From JACKHO01 sp041398745 (GTDB taxonomy: Bacteria; Planctomycetota; Planctomycetia; Planctomycetales; Planctomycetaceae), in NCBI GenBank assembly GCA_041398745.1, contig JAWKUB010000002.1, forward strand, positions 1,123,671 through 1,187,670: DNA of 64,000 nt, written 5' to 3'. Below are positions 8,748-16,166 of this stretch, in pieces. The translations under genes and the position numbers were made by a program. Under the pieces are notes generated by a model. It was not told the origin of the DNA and did no database searches. It saw nothing but the letters and a program-made list of their open reading frames with translations. Within the stretch, counting starts at the first letter, position 1. The number at the start of each line of letters is the position of its first letter.

Positions 8748-9740
8748 CTACCAGTTTAGGTGCTTTTGAGCACGGTTCCGGATGTAGATTGCCAATCCGT
8801 TGATGGCCATGAGTACCACGAGGAGCACAATAATTCCTGCGGCGACCTTGTGCGTAAATACGGGACGTGGATCGGACGCCCAGTTGTAAAGTGTTGCGGG
8901 CAACGCGGTGTAACTGCTGAAAGGTATTTGCAGCAGCAGCTCGGGAGATCCGACGAGTTCGGTCGGGCTCTCGACACCGGGCGGGCATTCAAAAATCGAA
9001 ACGCCACAACCCACGACAATGAGTGGAGCCGTTTCGCCAATTGCGCGGGAAATTGAAAGAATAACACCCGTCATAATCCCGGGCAGTGCTGCGGGCAAAA
9101 CCTGTCGGGAAACCGTTTGCCAACGCGTGGCTCCCAGTGCAATTGACGCATGCCTCAGCGACTGCGGTACGGCCCGAAGAGCTTCCTGCGTGGCGACAAT
9201 GATGACCGGCAAGCTAAGCAAGCTGAGTGTCAGTGCGCCCGAAATTATTGTCGAGCCAAATGGCAATGGCATGTACATCCCAAGCGGTCCCTGCACCACC
9301 AGTTCTTTGTGGGCAAAGATGTCGAACATCCTCGCAAATACCGTCAGTCCCAGAATGCCGTACACAATCGAAGGAACGCCAGCCAGGTTGGACAAATTGA
9401 GTTTGATAATGCGTGTCAGCCACGTATCGGTCGAGTACTCTTCCAGATAGACGGCAGCTCCAATTCCAATGGGAATGGAGAAGACGCAGGTCATGAGCAT
9501 GAGCCAGAAACTTCCCCACAATGCGGGAAGAATTCCGGAGTCTGCTGGCTTCAGTTCGTCCTTGTAATTGGACAGGAAGTGCCAGTTCACATACGCCAGT
9601 CCCTGCCAGAGAATGACGAACAGCAGCGTGACGAGAATGGCCATGGCCGACCAGGTGGCCAGCCAACAGGCATATTCAAACCAGCGACCGCGCTGACGTG
9701 GTCCGCTGAGGAGTTCAGTGGCGATGGAAGTATCGGACAT
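8748..9740 (-). CDS. pstA: Phosphate ABC transporter permease PstA
   Basis: 330 residues with about six membrane helices. The permease EAA-type loop is visible at ALRAVPQSLRHASIALGATRW, followed by LPGIMTGVILSISRAIGETAPL, the hallmark of PstA. I chose the ATG at 9740 because GAGAGGAG lies at the right distance and because it overlaps the pstC stop as TAATG; longer in-frame readings would lie inside pstC. The protein forms the membrane channel with PstC. An inserted loop (ECPPGVESPTELVGSPE) before the last helices is longer than in enteric PstA. Confidence 0.94.
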   Translation of the reverse strand: MSDTSIATELLSGPRQRGRWFEYACWLATWSAMAILVTLLFVILWQGLAYVNWHFLSNYKDELKPADSGILPALWGSFWLMLMTCVFSIPIGIGAAVYLEEYSTDTWLTRIIKLNLSNLAGVPSIVYGILGLTVFARMFDIFAHKELVVQGPLGMYMPLPFGSTIISGALTLSLLSLPVIIVATQEALRAVPQSLRHASIALGATRWQTVSRQVLPAALPGIMTGVILSISRAIGETAPLIVVGCGVSIFECPPGVESPTELVGSPELLLQIPFSSYTALPATLYNWASDPRPVFTHKVAAGIIVLLVVLMAINGLAIYIRNRAQKHLNW

Positions 9741-10693
9741 TACTGATACTCCTCTCTGAATCGCCGCATAATCCACTGCGAGAGAATGTTCATCGACAGT
9801 GTGATAAGAAACAGCGACATGGCAACGCCGTACAGACTCTGGTATGGAAAGGTACCAACTGGAGCCTCGCCACTACGTACGCCCACGATATAGGCGGTCA
9901 TTGACAATACGGGTTTCAGCGGATTCATCGACATGTCCGCGTTGCTGCCACCCGCAATGGCAACGGCCATTGTTTCACCAATGGCGCGTGAGATAGCGAG
10001 AATGAATGCGGCCACAATTCCGGACAGTGCGGCGGGGACCACAATTTTCAGGCTCACATCATAACGGGTTGAACCAAGCGCGTAGCCAGCTTCCCGAAGA
10101 GATTTCGGAACCGCCCGAATGGCGTCTTCGCTCAGCGAGGCGACCATGGGGATGATCATAATCCCCACGACAATTCCCGCGCTGAGGCCGTTAAACGTAT
10201 CAACCCGCAATCCCATCAAACCGAAGAGCGGTTGCAGGACATACGGGGTAATGAACTTCAGGGCGAAGTATCCGTACACAATCGTCGGAATACCTGCCAG
10301 CAGTTCAAGACTTGGTTTGACAATCGAACGAGTCCGCTCGCTCGCATACTCACTCAGATAGATGGCTGAGGTGAGTCCCACGGGCAGGCTGACAACAGCA
10401 GCAATCCCCGCAACCATGAATGTGCTCAGCAACAGTGGAAGCACACCAAAGTTCGGAGATTTGTAGTCCGTACTCGTACCCGTCAGAAACTTCCAGACGG
10501 GATACTGTTGAAAGAAGGCCTCACCGCCGGTCACGTTAAAAATGCACTCGTTGAACAGCACCAGCACAATTCCCACCGTCGTGAGAATTGATACACCTGC
10601 GCAGCAGAACAACAGGTATTGAATCGCCGATTCCCATGACGACCGCCATGATCTGCGTTTCATCAGATCGACGGGGGATGACGAGTCTTGCAT
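9740..10693 (-). CDS. pstC: Phosphate ABC transporter permease PstC
   Basis: 317 residues with six predicted membrane helices and the permease motif (DAIRAVPKSLREAGYALGSTRY, then AISRAIGETMAVAIAGG). I place the start at the ATG at 10693 (MQDSSSP). The GTG at 10756 lies inside the stem of the upstream terminator hairpin and is an unlikely start. The stop overlaps the pstA ATG (TAATG). Together with PstA it forms the phosphate channel. The ribosome site is weak (GGTGA), which fits reduced synthesis relative to PstS. Confidence 0.93.
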   Translation of the reverse strand: MQDSSSPVDLMKRRSWRSSWESAIQYLLFCCAGVSILTTVGIVLVLFNECIFNVTGGEAFFQQYPVWKFLTGTSTDYKSPNFGVLPLLLSTFMVAGIAAVVSLPVGLTSAIYLSEYASERTRSIVKPSLELLAGIPTIVYGYFALKFITPYVLQPLFGLMGLRVDTFNGLSAGIVVGIMIIPMVASLSEDAIRAVPKSLREAGYALGSTRYDVSLKIVVPAALSGIVAAFILAISRAIGETMAVAIAGGSNADMSMNPLKPVLSMTAYIVGVRSGEAPVGTFPYQSLYGVAMSLFLITLSMNILSQWIMRRFREEYQ

Positions 10694-10710
10694 GACCGAT
10701 TCACCGACAA

Positions 10711-10755
10711 CAAAAAAGGATGTCCGGGTTTGAACGTGGTGACCAAACCCGGACA
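10711..10755 (-). terminator. Intrinsic terminator between pstS and pstC
   Basis: A perfect 12-bp inverted repeat (10721-10732 and 10744-10755, TGTCCGGGTTTG arm) with an 11-nt loop is followed on the minus strand by CCTTTTTTG. It sits right after the pstS stop and before the pstC start. It probably lets most transcripts end after pstS while some read on, giving excess binding protein over permease. Confidence 0.85.
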
Positions 10756-10765
10756 CTCAGGAATA

Positions 10766-11743
10766 CTACTCACCCAGTGCCGTAGCGAGTGCCTGACGAG
10801 AATTCTCGAGCTGCTCGGCGTTCAGTGAAATGAACTGCATTTGCTTCACAACTTCCTGGGCTTCATCAGAGAGATAATACTCACAGAAGTCACGAATGTC
10901 TTGCCGATCCTGCAGACTTTTCTTGGCAACGTAAATGAACAACGGGCGGGCGAGTGGGGTGTACTTCCCCTGCTCAATGGTTTCCTGGCTGGGGAGGACG
11001 CCATCTTCCGGATTGTCGGTATTCGAAATCGCAACGGGAGAAATTTTGTCTTGATTCTCAATCATGTACGAGTAGCCGAAGTAACCAATGGCGTACTTGT
11101 CACCAGCAATTCCGGTCACGAGGACGTTGTCGTCGGTGTTCGGGGAGTAGTCGGCACGGAAGTTTCCGTCCTTGCCGATGATTTCTTCCATGAAGTAGTC
11201 GTAAGTACCGGACTTGTCGTCGGGTCCGAAGAGCTTGATTTCTTCAGCAGGCCATTCAGGATTGAGGTCCTTCCAAGTCTTGATGGTGCTACCTTCCGAC
11301 CACAGGGCGGTCAGCTGTGCAACTGTCAGGGACTTGCACCAGTCGTTGTCTTTGTTGACGACAACGGACAATCCGTCGATGGCCACCTGGAGCTCAACAG
11401 GCTCGATACCAGCTTCGGCACAGGCGTCGATTTCCTTCTGCTTGATAGGACGTGAGGCATCGCTGATGTCGATTTCGCCGTTGGAGAACTTCTGAAATCC
11501 TCCGCTCGAACCCGAGATGTTGACGACGGGGCTGCGCAAATCGGAATGACTCTTCGCGAATTGCTGCGAAATCGCAGATGACAGCGGAGCGACCGTGCTG
11601 GAACCATCGATGCGAATACCTGGCGTAGAAGCTGCACCGCCGGTACCACCACCTTGTTGGACTTCCTCTTGTGTTGACACAGTACAACCTGCGGCAACGA
11701 GGAGTGCCGCCAGGCTGCCAAACAGAATTCGTTGACGAATCAT
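10766..11743 (-). CDS. pstS: Periplasmic phosphate-binding lipoprotein PstS
   Basis: 325 residues from the ATG at 11743 (MIRQRILFGSLAALLVAAGC), which gives a clean lipoprotein signal with lipobox LVAAGC; the longer frame adds a non-signal leader. The PstS-type phosphate-binding elements are visible: IRIDGSSTVAPLSSA near the N-terminus, NISGSSGGFQKFSNGEIDISDASRPI, FGPDDKSGTYDYF, and the C-terminal PLFIYVAKKSL. The protein captures phosphate outside the cytoplasmic membrane and delivers it to PstCA. It is first gene of the phosphate unit and is followed by a strong terminator. The ribosome site is not conspicuous. Confidence 0.95.
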   Translation of the reverse strand: MIRQRILFGSLAALLVAAGCTVSTQEEVQQGGGTGGAASTPGIRIDGSSTVAPLSSAISQQFAKSHSDLRSPVVNISGSSGGFQKFSNGEIDISDASRPIKQKEIDACAEAGIEPVELQVAIDGLSVVVNKDNDWCKSLTVAQLTALWSEGSTIKTWKDLNPEWPAEEIKLFGPDDKSGTYDYFMEEIIGKDGNFRADYSPNTDDNVLVTGIAGDKYAIGYFGYSYMIENQDKISPVAISNTDNPEDGVLPSQETIEQGKYTPLARPLFIYVAKKSLQDRQDIRDFCEYYLSDEAQEVVKQMQFISLNAEQLENSRQALATALGE

Positions 11744-12055
11744 TTCTACAATTCCCAGTAAACTTGAGTGCGTGGTACAGCACCACGTGAGCATCACCTT
11801 CAAGATGCGAAGGCTACCCCCAGCGAAACTCAGCGTAAACCATGAATTGTTAAGATTGGATGAAATCGTTGCTGTGAAAGGAATTACTGCGAGCGGCCTG
11901 GAAAATCTCTGGCGGAAAAGGCCTCAGAATCACGGGTTACGCCAAAGGGGCATGCAAACCTTTTGCCAACTCAGTTGACGCCGAGTCCCTCATCCTGAGA
12001 ATCAAGACCACCCAACTCCGGGAATTCCCCTTCGAAAGTCCTCTTTGAACGCCCC
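11744..12055. promoter_or_regulatory. pstS/recG divergent intergenic region with possible Pho-box-like repeats
   Basis: 312 bp between the divergent pstS and recG genes, which must hold both promoters. On the minus strand, between 11880 and 11843, TTTCACA, TTTCATC, CTTAACA and TTCATGG follow one another at roughly 11-14-nt steps, reminiscent of degenerate PhoB direct repeats. The match is weak and no planctomycete consensus was available to compare, so the Pho box is a suggestion only. No gene is seen here. Confidence 0.3.
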
Positions 12056-14182
12056 ATGGAAGAGCCATCCCTCGACATGCATGTGCAGTTCCTGACGGGC
12101 GTCGGCCCCGACCGGGCGGCGCTGCTGGCGCGACTGGGGATCAATTCTGTTCGCGACCTGCTGTGGACCCTGCCACGCGACTTGCTGGATCTCACCGAAG
12201 TGAGACAGCCTCGTGATTTGGTGGTGGGCGAATTACAGACCATCCGCGGAAGCGTCGTCGACATTGATGGTCGTTCACTGGGCGGGCGGAAAACCCTGAC
12301 CGCATGCCTGCTGGATTGCGGAACGGAGTACGTACGTGCCGTTTGGTTTAATCAACCCTGGATGAAGAATCGATTGAAACTGGGTGATTGGGTTCTGTGT
12401 TCTGGTAAACCGAAACTGAGTCGTGGACGTTGGGAGTTCAGCAGCCCGCGTTGGCAGTTATTGTCGGAAGATGAAAGCGAAGCCACCGGCGGTCTGGTTC
12501 CCCGTTACGGGCTCACCGAAGGACTCCGTATGGGAGAAATGCAGCGTATTGTGCGGAACGCTGTGGAACAGTTCTCAGAATTGGTTGAGGACCCCGTGCC
12601 GCCCGATTTGCTCAAGCGAAGAGATTACCCGACGCTCTCGAACGCACTGCGGGGTGTGCATCTTCCTGAATCGCTGGATGAATACCTGCAGGCGCGCGAA
12701 CGGATTCTCTTCGACGACCTGTTGGAGTTCCAACTCGGCCTCGCACTGCGGCGACGCGTCTGGCGCGCGCGGAAAGGTGCACCCGTTCTCGAAGTGACAG
12801 CGAAAATTGACGCGCGTGCCCGACGCTTATTTCCGTTCGACTTTACGCCTGGGCAGGACACAGCCGTTCGCGAAATTGCCGCCGACTTGAAATCGGGCTA
12901 CGCCATGCACCGTCTGCTGCAGGCCGACGTCGGAGCCGGGAAAACCGTTGTTGCCATTTACAGCATGCTGGTCGCCGTCGCGCACGGCTGGCAGGCCGTC
13001 ATGATGGCCCCCACCGAACTGCTGGCACAACAGCATTGGCAAACCCTGGAGCAGGCACTGGCTGGCAGTCGTGTTAAGCGGGCATTGTTGACCGGCAGCC
13101 TTTCTACTGCCGAGCGAAGGAAGACCCTGGAGCAAATTAACTCTGGGGAAATTGATTTGGTTGTCGGCACACAAGCCGTCATTCAGGACGCCGTGAAGTT
13201 TCCCAAACTGGGCGTTGCCGTCATCGATGAACAACACAAATTCGGCGTCGCACAACGTTCGACATTCGCAGCGAATGCGAATTCCTCACCGCCGCACGTC
13301 CTGGTGATGACTGCCACTCCCATCCCGCGAAGTCTCTGCCTGACGCAGTTTGGTGATTTGGATTTGACGGTCATTAAAGATCGTCCCCAAGGGCGCCAGC
13401 CGGTCATGACGAGTCGCATTCAATCTGCGGCCGCGCAGCGAAAGGCGTGGTCGTTCCTGCAAGATCAGCTGCGTGAGGGACGGCAACTGTACGTTGTTTG
13501 TCCACTCGTCAGCGGCAAGTCCGGGGAAGACGACGAACTGCCGTTCGCAGAGGAATTCGAAGCAGATGCCCTATCGGGTCCGCAAGCAGCGGAAGACGTC
13601 GTGCGCACGTTACGAGAGACCACACTGAAAGATTTCCGAGTGGGCTTGGTGCATGGGCAAATGGATCGAAAAGTGCGCGCGGACACCATGGATGCGTTTC
13701 GCGAACGAGATTTGGACGTCCTGGTTTCGACGACAGTGATTGAAGTCGGTGTCGATGTGCCGAACGCCACGCTTATGGTCATTTTGCAGGCGGAGCAGTT
13801 TGGTCTCTCGCAGTTGCATCAGCTGCGTGGACGTGTCGCCCGCGGACGTTTTCGCGGCTACTGCTTTCTGTTTTCCAACGCCGACTCAACAGAAGCGAAT
13901 GTCCGTTTGACTGCGATGGAGAAATCGGACGATGGCTTTGAAGTCGCCGAAACCGACTTTGCACTCCGTGGTCCAGGCAATGTGCTGGGAACCCGTCAAC
14001 ACGGCACGCTGCCGCTCCGCGTGGCCGATATTGTTCGCGACAGCAAGTTACTCATTGCCGCACGCGACGAAGCGTTCGCGCTGGTGAGGAGTGGCGAGTT
14101 TGATGAGCCAAAATACGCAGCGCTGAAATCTGCCGTTCTCGAACGATTCGGGGACTCACTCGATTTGCCGCGCACCGGATGA
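12056..14182 (+). CDS. recG: ATP-dependent DNA helicase RecG
   Basis: 708 residues, normal RecG length. The order is an N-terminal helical stretch (FLTGVGPDRAALLARLGI), the wedge/OB domain (about 60-150, SVVDIDGRSLGGRKTLTACLL), then the SF2 helicase core: motif I LLQADVGAGKT, motif II VIDEQHKFGVAQR, motif III MTATPIPRSL, motif V STTVIEVGVDVPNAT and motif VI QLHQLRGRVARG, followed by the TRG region (FALRGPGNVLGTRQHG). RecG remodels stalled forks and Holliday junctions. No good ribosome site precedes the ATG at 12056; an in-frame ATG at 12077 is the alternative start. It is a single-gene unit, divergent from pstS. Confidence 0.96.
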   Translation: MEEPSLDMHVQFLTGVGPDRAALLARLGINSVRDLLWTLPRDLLDLTEVRQPRDLVVGELQTIRGSVVDIDGRSLGGRKTLTACLLDCGTEYVRAVWFNQPWMKNRLKLGDWVLCSGKPKLSRGRWEFSSPRWQLLSEDESEATGGLVPRYGLTEGLRMGEMQRIVRNAVEQFSELVEDPVPPDLLKRRDYPTLSNALRGVHLPESLDEYLQARERILFDDLLEFQLGLALRRRVWRARKGAPVLEVTAKIDARARRLFPFDFTPGQDTAVREIAADLKSGYAMHRLLQADVGAGKTVVAIYSMLVAVAHGWQAVMMAPTELLAQQHWQTLEQALAGSRVKRALLTGSLSTAERRKTLEQINSGEIDLVVGTQAVIQDAVKFPKLGVAVIDEQHKFGVAQRSTFAANANSSPPHVLVMTATPIPRSLCLTQFGDLDLTVIKDRPQGRQPVMTSRIQSAAAQRKAWSFLQDQLREGRQLYVVCPLVSGKSGEDDELPFAEEFEADALSGPQAAEDVVRTLRETTLKDFRVGLVHGQMDRKVRADTMDAFRERDLDVLVSTTVIEVGVDVPNATLMVILQAEQFGLSQLHQLRGRVARGRFRGYCFLFSNADSTEANVRLTAMEKSDDGFEVAETDFALRGPGNVLGTRQHGTLPLRVADIVRDSKLLIAARDEAFALVRSGEFDEPKYAALKSAVLERFGDSLDLPRTG

Positions 14183-14511
14183 TGGAAAGAGCTTATGTAA
14201 CTCTTTCAATTCATCGGTAAAAATTGCAGAAACCAATATCCAAAGGGATTGACCCTCGGCGGACTCTGCCGATATCACTCCCTCTCACCCTTCGCGACTC
14301 AGTTCGCACAAATCCTTTCAAGTTTCCCTTCCCCCGCACCTCGCGGACCCCAGAACATCACGCAAGCATTCCAGGAAATTGCCTTGGCAAGTCGCGCTAT
14401 TCGCATGTCGTGACGTCGTTGAGCAATTTTCAGGCCGGATGATGCAACGTCTTTCCGGCTGGAATGTAGCGTGTGGTGTTTGGCTGTGAGGGCATTCCCC
14501 TGGAACTGAAA
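14183..14511. other. Intergenic region after recG
   Basis: 329 bp. Just after the recG stop a 7-bp inverted repeat (GAAAGAG 14185-14191, CTCTTTC 14201-14207) could form a small hairpin, but it has no T-tract. The rest shows no convincing ORF, repeat or RNA gene. It should hold the promoter of the following regulator gene. Confidence 0.35.
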
Positions 14512-15879
14512 ATGACACCACTACCTCCCGCTACGATTCGTCCTACGGGACGGGTCCTGGCCTGCGCTCGCGACCCCAGAGCACAGGAACATTTGCTCAA
14601 CGCAATTCGCAGGAATGGATACGAAGCACAAGCAGTTGCCACGCTTCAAGATCTGCAGAATGCCCTGGTTAATGATGAGTATGCGGCGGCCGTCATCGAT
14701 GAGCCTGAATCAACTCAGTCCATTGAAGCACTCGAGGCTGCCGTTCGACTCGCCGACCGAGCGACTCAGTTCATTATTGTCCCGGCAATTGGACAACGAA
14801 TTCTCCCACCTCGCAGCGTCAGTTGCGAAATCATTGACCCTCCCTTCACTCCCGAGCGCATTGGTCGTTCGCTGTTTGCCGCCGTCGGCAGAGCACAGTT
14901 GATTGCTGAAAACATTCAACTGAAGCAGCGACTTGAAGGCCGCATGTTCGATGGCCTCATTGGAGTCAGCGATGCCACTCGCAGACTTCGTTCGGAAATC
15001 CAGAACGCAGCCGAGCACGACCGCCCAGTCCTGGTTGTCGGTGAGCCAGGCTGCGGCAAGAGCGAAGTAGCTCGGGCCGTGCATCTTACCCGGTCAGGCC
15101 CAGGTGCTCCGCTGCTTACCATTCGCTGCGGATTGCTGACAGCCGGTGCAGTGGAACGTGAACTCTACGGTGACGCAGAATTCGAAGGCCGCTTAATCTC
15201 CGCGACGAATGGCACCCTCGTCTTTGAAGACGTCGACCTGCTCTCAATTCCACTGCAACAGGAACTGGCGAGCATTGTGTTCAACAATGCCTTCAAGCAC
15301 GGCGACAGCTACGCCCCACTCGGTGCCCGCATTGTGGCTACTACGAGTGCGGACATTCAGAAACTGGCAAGCGAAGGAAACTTCGACCGCCGGTTGTGTG
15401 ATGTCCTGACGAGAAACCGGGTCGATGTCCTTCCGCTTCGTCAGCGTATGGAAGACATCAACGTGCTGACTGAATTCTTCCTGCAACAGTGTGCGGTCCG
15501 CGAAGGGCAGCCCATTCGGCAGGTCAGCCAGGAAGCACTTGATCGACTTCACTCGCACTCTTGGCCCGGCAACGTGCGTGAACTGGAAAACGTCATTTCG
15601 CGATGCTGCTCCATTGCGACCACGAATAACGTCATTACTCCCGAAGAACTCGAACCGTGGATGCAGGCATCTGAGAATGATGCAGAAGATCCCGGCCTCA
15701 CGCTGCGGGAAATGGAACGCAAGCTCATTGAAGCGACATTTAACCGCTTCGGTGGCAACCGCGAACTGACGGCCAAAGCACTCAAGATTGGAATTCGAAC
15801 CCTGTCCGGCAAACTCAGAGAGTACGGATATCCTCCTCGTGGGGGCCCAGGTTCAAACCGCCACAAGAAAGTTGCCTGA
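14512..15879 (+). CDS. NtrC-like AAA+ regulator with pseudo-receiver, lacking the GAFTGA loop
   Basis: About 455 residues from the ATG at 14512 (a GTG at 14473 would add 13). Three parts are visible. Residues 1-125 are receiver-like but degenerate: VLACARDP has lost an acidic-pocket residue and the conserved lysine position reads IIDPPF. The AAA+ core follows, with Walker A VGEPGCGKS, Walker B TLVFEDVDLL, LRQRMEDINVL and SWPGNVRELENVI. Last is a Fis-type helix-turn-helix (FNRFGGNRELTAKALKIGIR). The stretch after ELYG, where sigma-54 activators carry GAFTGA, reads DAEFEGRLISATNGT, so the sigma-54 contact loop is missing. It is therefore unlikely to remodel sigma-54 polymerase in the standard way. 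It is a single gene closed by a strong terminator. Targets are unknown. Confidence 0.8.
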   Translation: MTPLPPATIRPTGRVLACARDPRAQEHLLNAIRRNGYEAQAVATLQDLQNALVNDEYAAAVIDEPESTQSIEALEAAVRLADRATQFIIVPAIGQRILPPRSVSCEIIDPPFTPERIGRSLFAAVGRAQLIAENIQLKQRLEGRMFDGLIGVSDATRRLRSEIQNAAEHDRPVLVVGEPGCGKSEVARAVHLTRSGPGAPLLTIRCGLLTAGAVERELYGDAEFEGRLISATNGTLVFEDVDLLSIPLQQELASIVFNNAFKHGDSYAPLGARIVATTSADIQKLASEGNFDRRLCDVLTRNRVDVLPLRQRMEDINVLTEFFLQQCAVREGQPIRQVSQEALDRLHSHSWPGNVRELENVISRCCSIATTNNVITPEELEPWMQASENDAEDPGLTLREMERKLIEATFNRFGGNRELTAKALKIGIRTLSGKLREYGYPPRGGPGSNRHKKVA

Positions 15880-15903
15880 CCTCCTCCCCCAGGCAATTGA
15901 TTA

Positions 15904-15944
15904 AGCCGGCCTTCCGACTCGTCCCCGGAAGGCTGGCTTTTTTT
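15904..15944 (+). terminator. Intrinsic terminator after the AAA+ regulator gene
   Basis: AGCCGGCCTTCC (15904-15915) pairs with GGAAGGCTGGCT (15927-15938, one G-U pair), followed by a run of seven T. It lies 24 bp after the stop. Confidence 0.92.
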
Positions 15945-15999
15945 GTGCCTTTAGCAATGCGGGTCGTGGCTACTGAGCGGATGTCCAATCTTTATCAAC

Positions 16000-16055
16000 A
16001 CGAAGCGCCAGCGAGTGAACACATAAGCCTTGGTATTCACTCGCTGGCGCTTCGT
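16000..16055. repeat. 20-bp perfect palindromic intergenic repeat
   Basis: ACGAAGCGCCAGCGAGTGAA (16000-16019) is exactly mirrored by 16036-16055, with a 16-nt spacer. There is no T-tract on either side, and both flanking genes have their own terminators, so it is not needed for termination. I recall similar 'AAGCGCCAGCGAGTGA' palindromes scattered in planctomycete genomes, as REP-like intergenic elements; this is from memory, not a search. Confidence 0.75.
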
Positions 16056-16100
16056 ACTGGCATGCGATTCGAAAATTCTTGTTGACCAATTCGCGGCAAA

Positions 16101-16137
16101 CAAAAAAGCCACCGCGGCCTCTCGGTCGCGGTGGCTT
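16101..16137 (-). terminator. Intrinsic terminator after pnp
   Basis: The 11-bp stem AAGCCACCGCG (16106-16116) / CGCGGTGGCTT (16127-16137) is followed on the minus strand by TTTTTTG. It lies 30 bp beyond the pnp stop. Confidence 0.9.
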
Positions 16138-16166
16138 GTGTCTTAACACACTAAGCTTCTGAGCGA

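Noticed and set aside
10694..10756. Upstream GTG start for pstC at 10756
   Set aside because: The extra 21 codons would be encoded by the terminator hairpin and its T-tract, and the resulting N-terminus does not resemble PstC.
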